From the NCBI GenBank assembly GCA_002383325.1, contig DFYJ01000118.1, positions 15,440-37,772 of the forward strand: a stretch of 22,333 nucleotides of DNA. Direction: 5' to 3'. The stretch comes from Candidatus Aminicenantes bacterium UBA4085 (lineage in GTDB: Bacteria; Acidobacteriota; Aminicenantia; Aminicenantales; UBA4085). The translations under genes were made by a program, and so were the position numbers. Every line of letters begins with the position of its first letter. Positions within the stretch are counted from its first letter, which is position 1. Shown here piece by piece: positions 1 through 7,451 of the stretch. Under the pieces are notes generated by a model that saw only the letters and a program-made list of their open reading frames with translations, was not told the DNA's origin and ran no database searches.

Positions 1-2894
1 CCCGCCGCGGCCGCGATGTCGAAGTCCCGGAGCACGGTCCGGCCGTTGACGGCCACGTCGAAGACGCGCTTCCCCGGTCCGCTCAGGGTCACCTCGGCGA
101 AGCGTAGAGTGACCCGGGCCGGCCCCTTGGGCAGGCCGTCGAAGACGAATTCGAGGTTCTCGGCGTCGCCCCAGCTTTCCGAGCGGAACAGCTCGTCGTC
201 CTCGGTGCCCTCGATCTCCAAGGCCGGGTCGATGTCCGGCGACGTCCAGCCGTAGAGCAGCCGCTCTCCGGCGACGTAGAGATCGTAGTCCCGGGCCGGA
301 TCGTAAGCTTCGAAGGCGACCGCCGGAAAGCGCGCCTGCAAAGCGGCCAGGACCTTCGGTCCGGCGCCCACGACGGCGGCCCGGCTCGGCAGCGGAGCGG
401 CCGGCCCGGCCGGATCGACGACCGGGATCTCCTCCGACCAAGTCGCGGCCGGCGCTCCCTCGACGGCGGCGAAGACGCGATAGACGCCCTCGAACTCCAG
501 GATCGGCGTCTCGAGGCCAGCCTTGACCGGGTAGACGAAGCGATCCTTGCGGAAAGCCGGAATGTCGAACGTGCCGAGCTCGGTCCGGGCGTAGTGCGGG
601 TCCTCCAGCCAGACCCTCATCCGCGTTCCCACAGGCTGGCCGGTCTCGTTGAGAAGATAGGCGTCCAGGACCGCCCGTCCTCCCAGCCCGGCCACGGCCG
701 CCCGCGGCTTGAGGACCGGCCGCAGCGGCGCCATCCGCCGGGCCATGAGCTGGGGATTGCCCTTGAACCGGCGCAGGTTGTCGACCAGGCCGGAGTGGTT
801 CTCGATCGAGGTCGACTCCCAGCCGCTGACGACCAGCAGATCGTTGGACTCGGCCAGCCGGGCCGTCTCGAGGACCCGGCCCCAGAAGTCGTAGGCCTTG
901 TCCCCGATGGCCAGAAAGAGCTTCTCGGCCGAGGGGAAAGCCTCCCGGAAGTCCCACCGGGCCAGGAACTTCTCGTAAGCGGCCAGGGCCTCCTCGTGGT
1001 CCTCCAGGTCGTAGCTGCGGCCGCCGCGGCGCTTGACCTCGCGGACCAGGCCGGCGTGGTTGTCGGGCGTGCCGGCGCCGAGCATCTCGCCCCAGGCGAC
1101 GATCTCCTTGTCGACGACGGAGCGGTGGGTGAAGCTCTCGGGCCCCTTGTAGAGCGAGTCCGTCCAGACGCCGGGCCCGCCCACCGTGTGCTCATCGCGC
1201 CAGCCGGAGGTGCCATCGCCGCTGTCGGCCAGGATAGTTTCGTCATAGGGCCTCATCCAGGCCTGGTTGGCCGGCGGGATACCTGACTTGAGGAGCACGA
1301 TCCGACTGGGGTCCTCGGCGTGGACGCGACGAAGCAGTCGGGCGATGTGCGGGTTGCGCAGGTCGGGATGGATCTCGTTCTGCAGCTCGTAAGCGGCCAG
1401 GGACGGCCGGCTGCGGTTGGCCCGGACCATGCGGAGGATCTTCTCCTCCATGAAGCGCTCGGCGAAGGAGGCGGCCTCGCCCTTGGTCCCGCTCCAGTCC
1501 AGGCGCCCGGAGGGGGATTTTGCATAGAGCGGGAAGGACTCGCCCAGGGCGGTCTGCCCTCCGCCCGGCTCCATGATCCTCAGCAGCCCGAGCCTGTCCT
1601 GAGCATCGAGGACTTCGGCCCGGCCGATCGTCCGGTGAGAGTGGAGCATCGTCAGGCCGAGCGTCTTGGCCGACCAGACCTCGCGCTCGGCCAGCTCGGG
1701 CGTCGGCCACAGGCCGTTGAAGCCCCAAAAGCCCCAGGAGATAGCCGAGACGGGCCGGATGCGGCGGCCATTGAGCCGCAGGACGGCGTTCGTCCCCAGG
1801 CCATCGGCTTCGATCCAGCGGAAGCCGAACTTCGCCTCGGCTTCGTCACGCCAGAATACGGGTGGAGCCGAGGGAGCGGAGGACGCGGATGACCCCGGCG
1901 CCGCCGGCACGGGGCAGATGATCCGCGCCCGCAAGGTGTAGAGCCGGGGCGAGTCGAGGTCCCAAAGAGGGGCTGAAGGGGCCTCGAGGGTTTCGGACGC
2001 CTCAAGATCTCCCCCCGCCGGGATCTCGACCCCGCGGGTCCGCGAGGCGACAACGGTCCCGCCATCGGCCGGATCTATAATTTCGAAGGCCAAGTCGCCG
2101 CGGACGGCCGCATCCGTCGCGTTGCGCAGACGGGCAAAAGCTTTGATCCGCCGGACCTGGGGAGTGTTCAGGGCCCAGGCATCCTCGATATGGACAGGAT
2201 CGTGGGCCCTCAAGGAGAGTCCGCGGTCCAATCCCCCGAAGCCGTGGCCGGCGTAGAACGAGGCCGCGCCCCAGGTCAGGAGCTTGGTGTCGGCCCAGTC
2301 CAGACGGCCGCCCGGATTGGTGATCCGGATGGCTAGCAGGTTCCGCTGGCCGGGCAGGACGGCGCCGCTGACGTCGCACGAGAAAGGCGTCTCCCCGATG
2401 ATGTCGTATCCGACCAGCTTGCCGTTGAGGAAGACCTCGGCCCGCAGCCGCGCCCCGCGGATGTGGAGCCTGACGACCTTGCCGGAGAAGCGGGGCGGAA
2501 CGGCGATTTCCTTCCACCACCAGGAGACGCCCCGGTAGGCTCCGTTGAGCGCCGCGGGGTCGGTTCGCTCGAACCAGTACTCGTCGCGGTAGGGCCGCCG
2601 GCCCGTCTCGCCCCAAGAGTGCTCCTCGACGGTCGAGGGTAGGGTCACGGCGACGCCGGCCGAGCGGTGCAGGACGCTCCAGCCGCCGGTCGGGATGTTC
2701 AAGGGAAGCTTCTTCGGGTCGGCCTCGGCGGGCAGGAAGAGCGGGTCGTCCTGCCAGGCCGCGTCGCGGTCCAGCCACAGCCGCCAGCCGATGTCGGCGA
2801 TGGGGATCGTTTCCTGGGCCCGGGAAAGCGACGGCAACCACGTCAGCACAGCCGCGACTAGGAGGATGGGGGTGACGCTGCGACGGATATTCAT
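1..2894 (-). CDS. Secreted glycoside hydrolase family 2-type enzyme with C-terminal malectin-like domain (3' end beyond window)
   Basis: The frame is open from an ATG at 2894 to the left edge, giving 964 visible residues and no stop, so the C-terminus is missing. Residues 1-26 form a signal peptide (hydrophobic ILLVAAVLTW, then SLSRA before QE). An N-terminal jelly-roll sugar-binding domain follows (about 30-200, with the GH2-like segment RLRAEVFLNGKLVGYD), then an Ig-like part and a TIM barrel. The barrel has AYELQNEIHPDL; E507 of its NE pair fits the GH2 acid/base. E603 in AWGEMLG is a candidate nucleophile, but that motif is not the usual EF/EY form. Residues from about 845 (PARDYDLYVAGERLLYGW to VNGRTVLRDFDI) look like a malectin-type carbohydrate-binding module. 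Family GH2 implies a beta-galactosidase, beta-mannosidase or beta-glucuronidase activity; the substrate cannot be read from sequence. The Shine-Dalgarno is weak. Confidence 0.85.
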   Translation of the reverse strand, partial: MNIRRSVTPILLVAAVLTWLPSLSRAQETIPIADIGWRLWLDRDAAWQDDPLFLPAEADPKKLPLNIPTGGWSVLHRSAGVAVTLPSTVEEHSWGETGRRPYRDEYWFERTDPAALNGAYRGVSWWWKEIAVPPRFSGKVVRLHIRGARLRAEVFLNGKLVGYDIIGETPFSCDVSGAVLPGQRNLLAIRITNPGGRLDWADTKLLTWGAASFYAGHGFGGLDRGLSLRAHDPVHIEDAWALNTPQVRRIKAFARLRNATDAAVRGDLAFEIIDPADGGTVVASRTRGVEIPAGGDLEASETLEAPSAPLWDLDSPRLYTLRARIICPVPAAPGSSASSAPSAPPVFWRDEAEAKFGFRWIEADGLGTNAVLRLNGRRIRPVSAISWGFWGFNGLWPTPELAEREVWSAKTLGLTMLHSHRTIGRAEVLDAQDRLGLLRIMEPGGGQTALGESFPLYAKSPSGRLDWSGTKGEAASFAERFMEEKILRMVRANRSRPSLAAYELQNEIHPDLRNPHIARLLRRVHAEDPSRIVLLKSGIPPANQAWMRPYDETILADSGDGTSGWRDEHTVGGPGVWTDSLYKGPESFTHRSVVDKEIVAWGEMLGAGTPDNHAGLVREVKRRGGRSYDLEDHEEALAAYEKFLARWDFREAFPSAEKLFLAIGDKAYDFWGRVLETARLAESNDLLVVSGWESTSIENHSGLVDNLRRFKGNPQLMARRMAPLRPVLKPRAAVAGLGGRAVLDAYLLNETGQPVGTRMRVWLEDPHYARTELGTFDIPAFRKDRFVYPVKAGLETPILEFEGVYRVFAAVEGAPAATWSEEIPVVDPAGPAAPLPSRAAVVGAGPKVLAALQARFPAVAFEAYDPARDYDLYVAGERLLYGWTSPDIDPALEIEGTEDDELFRSESWGDAENLEFVFDGLPKGPARVTLRFAEVTLSGPGKRVFDVAVNGRTVLRDFDIAAAA

Positions 2895-2908
2895 GGCTGT
2901 TCTCGGGA

Positions 2909-3031
2909 TCATTCCTTGCGCCACTGGGTGCGGCGGTAAATCCAAACGGCGGCCGCGAAATAGAGCACGGTCAGGCCGGCCGCCTCGACGGCGACGCGGC
3001 GCGAAGGAGCGAGGCTCGGTTCCTGGTTCAC
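2909..3031 (-). CDS. Possible 40-residue single-pass membrane protein
   Basis: A GTG-started frame encodes 40 residues: a short polar N-terminus (VNQEPSLAPSRR), one hydrophobic helix (AAGLTVLYFAAAVWIY) and a basic tail (RRTQWRKE), an inside-positive single-pass topology. The stop lies 14 bases before the ATG of the GH2 gene, so it could be the first gene of that unit. AAGGA lies only 3 bases before the GTG, too close for an ideal ribosome site. I do not recognise a family. Its size recalls small accessory membrane subunits such as CcmD or CcoQ, but no specific motif supports either. It may also be the end of an older gene or a chance ORF. Confidence 0.35.
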   Translation of the reverse strand: MNQEPSLAPSRRVAVEAAGLTVLYFAAAVWIYRRTQWRKE

Positions 3032-3105
3032 GGTCCTTGTCCGGCCGCCATTATATCCGCTTTCGCCCGGGCGGCGAAGCGGGCGGCCGATGGAAAAGAG
3101 GCCTG

Positions 3106-3135
3106 TTGACAGTCCGTCGCGATTTGACTGAGAAT
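3106..3135 (+). promoter_or_regulatory. Candidate sigma-70-type promoter for the 3158 gene
   Basis: A perfect TTGACA at 3106-3111 is followed after 18 bases by GAGAAT at 3130-3135, which matches 4 of 6 TATAAT positions. Transcription would start near 3142, just before the AAAGGGA ribosome site (3144-3150) of the following gene. Confidence 0.4.
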
Positions 3136-3157
3136 AGCGGCAGAAAGGGAGTCCAGC

Positions 3158-3787
3158 ATGAAAAAAAGCGTCCCGTTCTTTCTTTTTATCGCTTTGGCCA
3201 TGACGGCGGCCGGCCAGGTCCAGCAACAAGTCGAGCTCAAGCCGCCTCCCAAGCTGCCGCCCACCATCACCAGGGTCACCATCAGCCATCCTACGGGCTA
3301 CCCCGTCGCCGCGATCCACGTCATGGGCCGCTCGTTCGGCGCCGAGAAGGACCATCGGCTGCTCATGGACGGCGTCCCGGCGGAGCGGGACATGACCTGG
3401 CAGGACCATATCATCTACTTCCTGGCCTCCGGCCCGGTCGAGAGAGTCCCTCACTCTCACGAGTTTACCATCGTCAACGCCGGGGGTCAGGTCGTCTCGA
3501 ATCGCTTCCGCGTCTCATTCCTCGCCACCTGGGACGGGGGCAGTGCGATCTTTGGCGCACCGGAGAGCGAGGTCACGCTCCGGTGCTGGGGGGCCGGCAT
3601 CCAGCAAGGCGGGCGGATGATCCATCTCGGCAACACGCCCATGGAGGTCTTGAGCTGGCAGCACGACGGTCGCGGTCAGAACCAGATCCGGGTGAAGATT
3701 CCCAAGGTGGCGCCCGGCAGCTACCAGATCGTGATCAGCGAGGGGGGCGACAAGATCAGCGAGCCGGGGGGATTCATGGTCCGCTGA
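3158..3787 (+). CDS. Exported protein of unknown function with IPT/TIG-like beta-sandwich features
   Basis: The product has 209 residues. Residues 1-19 are a clear signal peptide (MKKSVPFFLFIALAMTAAG then Q). A proline-rich spacer (KPPPKLPP) follows, then two beta-rich repeats. The first, about 37-125, begins TITRVTISHPTGYPVAAIHVMGRSF and resembles the start of IPT/TIG domains, where a strand is followed by a glycine-centred turn. The second, about 126-209, has LRCWGAGIQQGG and ends SYQIVISEGGDKISEPGGFMV. No catalytic motif is visible. The start is supported by AAAGGGA seven bases upstream. It is transcribed alone, divergent from the GH2 unit and convergent with the URO-D gene. A periplasmic or surface binding role is a guess from the fold-like pattern. 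Confidence 0.75.
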   Translation: MKKSVPFFLFIALAMTAAGQVQQQVELKPPPKLPPTITRVTISHPTGYPVAAIHVMGRSFGAEKDHRLLMDGVPAERDMTWQDHIIYFLASGPVERVPHSHEFTIVNAGGQVVSNRFRVSFLATWDGGSAIFGAPESEVTLRCWGAGIQQGGRMIHLGNTPMEVLSWQHDGRGQNQIRVKIPKVAPGSYQIVISEGGDKISEPGGFMVR

Positions 3788-3790
3788 GAG

Positions 3791-3811
3791 CGCGCGGCTT
3801 CGAGCCCCGCG
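3791..3811. terminator. Candidate hairpin between convergent genes
   Basis: CGCG-c-GGCT-(TCG)-AGCC-c-CGCG forms a symmetric hairpin with one C/C mismatch. It starts four bases after the stop of the 3158-3787 gene and ends ten bases before the stop of the URO-D gene, the right place for a two-way terminator. No T-run follows, so intrinsic termination is uncertain. Confidence 0.35.
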
Positions 3812-3820
3812 GTCCCCGGC

Positions 3821-5065
3821 TCAACGGAAGTCGCGGACGGCCTCGACCATGGCGGCAATGCTGGCCGGCGGCACATGGGGCATGATGTTGTGGATCTGGT
3901 TGAAGACGAACCCGCCGCCGGGAGCAAACGTCTCGATCCGGCCGCGGACGTGGTCCCGGATCTCCTCCGGCGTCCCCTCCGGAAGGACTCGCTGGGTGTC
4001 GCAGCCGCCGCCCCAGAAGCACAGGTCACGGCCATATTCCTTCTTCAACCGGGCCGGATCCATGCCGCCGGCGCTTGTCTGGACGGGATTGATGATCTCG
4101 ACCCCGATCTCGATCAGATCGGGCAGGATGACGGCTATCGAGCCGCAGGAGTGGAGGAAGATGCGCATTCCCGATTCGCGCCTGATTTTGTCATAGAGAA
4201 TCTTCTGGCGCGGCTTGAAGACCTCGCGGTAGAGGCGGGGCGAGATCTGCAAGGCGTTCTGGGATCCGAAGTCATCACCCATCTGGATGATGTCGACCAG
4301 GCCGTCCACGGCCGGGAGGATCCTGTCCAGGTTAGCCAGGTGCATCTCGAGCAGCTTATCGAGAAGCGAGCCCGCCTTGGCCGGATTCTCGACCAGGTCG
4401 ACCAGGAATTGCTCCATGGAGCAGAGGTACTGGCCCCACTCAAGGAGATTGCCGCCGAAGGCGATCATCGCGGCATAGTCAGTCCTCTCGCGAAGCGCCT
4501 TGGCTCGCCGCGTGATTTCGGCCAGGTGGGCCGGCGTGAGCGGTTCGTGGTAGGGAGCGCAGGAAAGAGCCGACCAAGTGACCCGGCCCATCAGTTCGGG
4601 CAGGCGGGCGAGAACATCCGGATCGCCGTTCCAGTCCCGCAAAGGGAAATGGGTCTGGCTGAGGTAGAAGGCGCCGGCCGGCATGGCCCCGATGGGGGTT
4701 CCGTCCGCGGATCTGGCCAGCCAACCTCCCGCTCCGTCGGGCTCGATGGGCAGGAAAGCGGGAATACGGGCGGCCTGGCCGTCGGGCAGGGTGAAGGGCT
4801 TCCAGTCGGCGTCTTCGGTCAGGAAGACCCGCCCCAGGTCCACGACGTCGGCATCCCAGTAGTCGAGGATCGGCTTCTCCGGCTGGGCCAGCTGCTGGAC
4901 GGCGTCGTAGACGTCGATATGTCCCGACTCGATGCCTAAATGGCGCTTGAGCTTGCCGTAAGCGGCCGCCGTGATTCCCGTCGAGCGCATGGCTCCCAGA
5001 TCGACCGGAACCCGGTCGGGCTCGCGGTGGTCGATCGCGGCGAGGACTCTCTCCCGGCGGGTCAT
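3821..5065 (-). CDS. Uroporphyrinogen decarboxylase (URO-D) superfamily protein, probably not the haem enzyme
   Basis: The product has 414 cytoplasmic residues and no signal peptide. It opens MTRRERVLAAIDHREPDRVPVD, the hallmark start of URO-D-superfamily proteins of the methyltransferase-like branch. The middle has IFLHSCGSI, matching the HxCG-type metal-ligand region of corrinoid methyltransferases such as MtaA. Next come IINPVQTSAGGMD and LCFWGGGCDTQRVLP, then the tail GGGFVFNQIHNIMPHVPP; all are typical of this branch. True HemE is about 350 residues and starts differently. Relatives transfer methyl groups or have unknown roles, and many sit near sugar-utilisation genes. The gene is 17 bases downstream of the double-thioredoxin gene on the same strand, so they are probably one operon. 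The exact substrate is unknown. Confidence 0.85.
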   Translation of the reverse strand: MTRRERVLAAIDHREPDRVPVDLGAMRSTGITAAAYGKLKRHLGIESGHIDVYDAVQQLAQPEKPILDYWDADVVDLGRVFLTEDADWKPFTLPDGQAARIPAFLPIEPDGAGGWLARSADGTPIGAMPAGAFYLSQTHFPLRDWNGDPDVLARLPELMGRVTWSALSCAPYHEPLTPAHLAEITRRAKALRERTDYAAMIAFGGNLLEWGQYLCSMEQFLVDLVENPAKAGSLLDKLLEMHLANLDRILPAVDGLVDIIQMGDDFGSQNALQISPRLYREVFKPRQKILYDKIRRESGMRIFLHSCGSIAVILPDLIEIGVEIINPVQTSAGGMDPARLKKEYGRDLCFWGGGCDTQRVLPEGTPEEIRDHVRGRIETFAPGGGFVFNQIHNIMPHVPPASIAAMVEAVRDFR

Positions 5066-5082
5066 GGGATCTGTCCCGCGGG

Positions 5083-6078
5083 CTACTTCTTGTTGGCCGC
5101 CTTGAGGGAGGCCAGCAGGGTCTCGATGTCGGCTGGGGTCAGACCCTGGCCGCTCTTCTTCAGGAACTCGCCGAAGGCAGCGATCTCGCTGTCGGCGGCC
5201 GGGAAGCCGGTATTCTCCCCCGAGTCCGTACTCGTCGCGATGACCTTCCCGTCGGGATCGAGGGCCGCGAACCAGGGAATGCCGGCCTTCTCGGAGGCGG
5301 GATAGGCCTTCTTGCTGTCCATGCCGCCGGTCATCCGGTCCTGGTCGATCTTGACGTCGACGTAGGCTTTCTTGAGCAGAGAGCCGACCTCAGGCTGGGC
5401 CATCCAGGCCTCGAGCCTCTTGCACCAGCCGCACCAGGGGGCCCCATAGTGGAGGAAAACGCGGCGGTCCGAAGCCTTGGTCTCGGCCAGCGCCTTGCCC
5501 AGGACGGCCTGGGCCTCGAGGGCGGGGGCCTTGTGGGCGTTGAGGAAATCGAGAACCTTTTTGGGATCGTGGCCCTGGCCGGACTCGAGGCTGCCCGGCT
5601 CCTGGTTGATGACGACGCTTCCAGCCGCGTCGAGGACAGTCAGATAGGGAACGCCGCCGCCGGGCTTCTTGAATCCCTCGGCCCCCGCTTGATACTGATC
5701 GGCCACATCCATGTTCTTGTCGAACTTACCGATATCCACCATGACGACGTCATATTCATAGAGAAGAACTTTGGCGATGGCCCGGTCCTCCTTGAACAGC
5801 TTGTGAAGGAGTCGGCACCAGCCGCACCAGTTGCCGCCCCACTGGATCAGGACCCTGCGGTTCTCCTTGCCGGCGCGAGTGAGAGCGGCGGCGATGTCGG
5901 CCTTGGCGTCGGCCTTTTCGCCATAGATGGGGGCCGCTGACTGGGCTGCGGGTTGGAGCGCGGCCTGCGGGGCGGCTCCGGCCCGGGTTGCCGGGATCGA
6001 GGCAACCTGGGCGTAGACGGTGGCCGGGATGGCGGCCGCGAATAAAGCGATCACTATCATCGAGATGATCTTTTTCAT
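5083..6078 (-). CDS. Exported protein with two thioredoxin-like domains
   Basis: The product has 331 residues. Residues 1-23 are a signal peptide (MKKIISMIVIALFAAAIPATVYA). An alanine-rich linker leads to two thioredoxin-like domains. Domain 1 (about 55-185) has WGGNWCGWCRLLHKLF with C85 and C88 and the cis-proline region GVPYLTVLD (P144). Domain 2 (about 187-330) has YGAPWCGWCKRLEAWM with C216 and C219 and GIPWFAALD (P268). Both active sites are CGWC, like the thioredoxin_7/DUF255-type exported proteins. It probably acts in the periplasm as a disulfide reductase or isomerase. AGGAG lies nine bases upstream of the ATG. It is the first gene of the unit that also holds the URO-D protein. The internal duplication is clear, but the domains have diverged. 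Confidence 0.9.
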   Translation of the reverse strand: MKKIISMIVIALFAAAIPATVYAQVASIPATRAGAAPQAALQPAAQSAAPIYGEKADAKADIAAALTRAGKENRRVLIQWGGNWCGWCRLLHKLFKEDRAIAKVLLYEYDVVMVDIGKFDKNMDVADQYQAGAEGFKKPGGGVPYLTVLDAAGSVVINQEPGSLESGQGHDPKKVLDFLNAHKAPALEAQAVLGKALAETKASDRRVFLHYGAPWCGWCKRLEAWMAQPEVGSLLKKAYVDVKIDQDRMTGGMDSKKAYPASEKAGIPWFAALDPDGKVIATSTDSGENTGFPAADSEIAAFGEFLKKSGQGLTPADIETLLASLKAANKK

Positions 6079-6108
6079 AGAAGGGCTCCTAACCGTATTC
6101 TCCGACGC

Positions 6109-6117
6109 ATCTTACCA
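6109..6117 (-). promoter_or_regulatory. Candidate extended -10 for the thioredoxin/URO-D unit
   Basis: On the minus strand TGG-TAAGAT forms an extended -10 (TAAGAT at 6114-6109, TG at 6117-6116), about 31 bases before the ATG at 6078. No good -35 stands 17 bases upstream, as allowed for extended -10 promoters. Confidence 0.3.
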
Positions 6118-6260
6118 GAAATCCAGCCGTTCGGACACCGCGCTAAATTCGGCTTCATCGCCCTTCCGAGTGAGAATACTCCGGGCCCGGATGCGTCTAT
6201 CATTACGAATGGGGCTAACCAGCCGGCGAAACCCGGCTCGGCGCCTCGGAGCAGAGCTAT

Positions 6261-6296
6261 TTGGGCATTCGATCATGGTATGATATATTGTCATAC
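6261..6296 (+). promoter_or_regulatory. Candidate promoter and operator of the RHH antitoxin/MazF locus
   Basis: TTGGGC (6261-6266) and TATATT (6284-6289) stand 17 bases apart as a possible promoter. Over the -10 lie overlapping inverted repeats: ATCAT-GGT-ATGAT (6272-6284) and GTATGA-N7-TCATAC (6278-6296). They make three TATGA-like half-sites in a row. Ribbon-helix-helix antitoxins bind such short repeats to repress their own genes. The ribosome site GGAGG (6298-6302) follows at once. Confidence 0.5.
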
Positions 6297-6307
6297 TGGA
6301 GGCTGGA

Positions 6308-6550
6308 ATGCCGAGCCGAAAGATCGCCATAACGATGGATGCGGGAATTCTCGAGGAGGTGGATCGTCTCGTGCTGGAAAAGACATTCCCTAACCGAAGC
6401 CGGGCCATTCAACAAGCTGTCGCCGCCAGCCTGGAGCGCCTCGGCAAACGCAGGCTGCTGCGTGAATGCCGCAAGCTCGATCCCAAGCAAGAGCGGCTGG
6501 AAGCCGAGATGGGTCTGACGGAGGACTCGAAGGAATGGCCCGAATACTGA
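6308..6550 (+). CDS. Ribbon-helix-helix (CopG/MazE-type) antitoxin
   Basis: The product has 80 residues. The N-terminus (KIAITMDAGILEEVDRLV, then FPNRSRAIQQAVAASL) is a ribbon-helix-helix fold: one DNA-contacting strand (residues 5-10), helix 1, a turn with NRSR, and helix 2. The acidic tail (QERLEAEMGLTEDSKEWPEY) is the likely toxin-binding arm. GGAGG sits five bases upstream of the ATG. The gene overlaps the MazF start by 16 bases, so the two are translationally coupled. It should neutralise MazF and, as is usual for the family, repress the operon through the repeats at 6272-6296. Confidence 0.85.
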   Translation: MPSRKIAITMDAGILEEVDRLVLEKTFPNRSRAIQQAVAASLERLGKRRLLRECRKLDPKQERLEAEMGLTEDSKEWPEY

Positions 6551-6873
6551 GAGGGGAGATCCGCTGGGCCGACCTGAACCCGGTCCGGGGACACGAACAG
6601 GGCGGCTCCCGGCCCGTCCTCGTCCTGAGCCAGGACGTCTTCAACGATCATTCAGGCACCGTCATCGCCGTAGCGATCACGAGCCAGGAGCCGCGAGCCG
6701 GATTCCCCTTGACGCTGCGCCTGAGGGACGGCCTCCTGCCCAAGCCGTCCTGGGTCAAGATGAGTCAGATCCGCACGCTGGCCGCCGACCGCATCGGCCG
6801 CCGCCTGACCGCCGTCGATCCCGAGACCCTGGATCAGGTCATCGCCGGACTGGACGAAATCATCGGCCGCTGA
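6535..6873 (+). CDS. mazF: MazF/PemK-type endoribonuclease toxin
   Basis: The product has 112 residues, the normal family length, starting MARILRGEIRWADL. The MazF signature is complete: GEIRWADLNPVRGHEQGGSRPVLVLS near the N-terminus, the central VIAVAITSQ strand, and PSWVKMSQIRTLAADRIG, which holds the conserved Ser and Arg region. MazF proteins cut mRNA at short specific sequences and stop growth until bound by the antitoxin. The ATG at 6535 was chosen over an upstream in-frame ATG at 6466 because GGAGG lies ten bases before it, its product begins at the family's usual position, and the overlap with the antitoxin is then only 16 bases. No gene follows in the unit. Confidence 0.9.
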   Translation: MARILRGEIRWADLNPVRGHEQGGSRPVLVLSQDVFNDHSGTVIAVAITSQEPRAGFPLTLRLRDGLLPKPSWVKMSQIRTLAADRIGRRLTAVDPETLDQVIAGLDEIIGR

Positions 6874-6909
6874 TCGGGAGCGATCCGGGAACGGGCAGCC
6901 TTGGCTTCT

Positions 6910-7449
6910 CTATTTGCCGCTGGGGAAGCTGTTTATCCATTCTTCGAGGAGCTTAGCTTTCCGATCCCGGCTCTCAAGATGAAGTCTTAAGTTGACAATC
7001 TCTTCGGCCAGGGCGCCAGCCATAGCGCCCAAACCGACCATGCCGTCTTTATCCAAGGCCGGCCGAACGCCGGCAATCTCCTCGACAAAATCCGCCGTTA
7101 ACCGATTGACGGCGTCCTGCAAGATGCCTTTCGAATCCGCCAGGAAGTTCATCCTCATGATCATCAGAAGCCGGTTGAACTTGCGGAAAAAAACCGGATC
7201 AATCTGAGCTCGGGTCTTGGCCTGTACAGCCTCGTTAAAGATGTCTTCCAATCCCTTGGCCACCGCTTCGCGGCCTCCGGAGCCGCTTGCGGCCATTTTC
7301 TGAAACATGACGAGAATTCGATCCAAGAGCACAAATCCGGGTTCGGCTTTGCCCGCGGCATTCGCCGCGGGCCAAAGCTGGCCATGAGCCGGAATCGACA
7401 TGCCCGCCAGAAACGCCGCCAGAATGAAGAACCAAACCGTTTTCCTCAT
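6910..7449 (-). CDS. Exported helical protein of unknown function, third gene of the sigma-factor unit
   Basis: The product has 179 residues from the ATG at 7449. That start is preferred over the in-frame ATG at 7455 because a perfect AAGGAGG (7463-7457) is seven bases from it, but only one base from the other. Residues 1-23 are a signal peptide (MRKTVWFFILAAFLAGMSIPAHG). The rest is predicted to be mostly helical, with no cysteines and many charged residues, and includes FFRKFNRLLMIMRMNF. I recognise no family. The gene starts two bases after the stop of the membrane protein and is the last of three packed genes. A role as sensor or target of the sigma system is an inference from position. 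Confidence 0.75.
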   Translation of the reverse strand: MRKTVWFFILAAFLAGMSIPAHGQLWPAANAAGKAEPGFVLLDRILVMFQKMAASGSGGREAVAKGLEDIFNEAVQAKTRAQIDPVFFRKFNRLLMIMRMNFLADSKGILQDAVNRLTADFVEEIAGVRPALDKDGMVGLGAMAGALAEEIVNLRLHLESRDRKAKLLEEWINSFPSGK

Positions 7450-7451
7450 TG

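Noticed and set aside
6466..6534. A longer start for MazF at 6466.
   Set aside because: It would overlap the antitoxin by 85 bases and add 23 residues absent from the family; the ATG at 6535 has GGAGG at a good distance.
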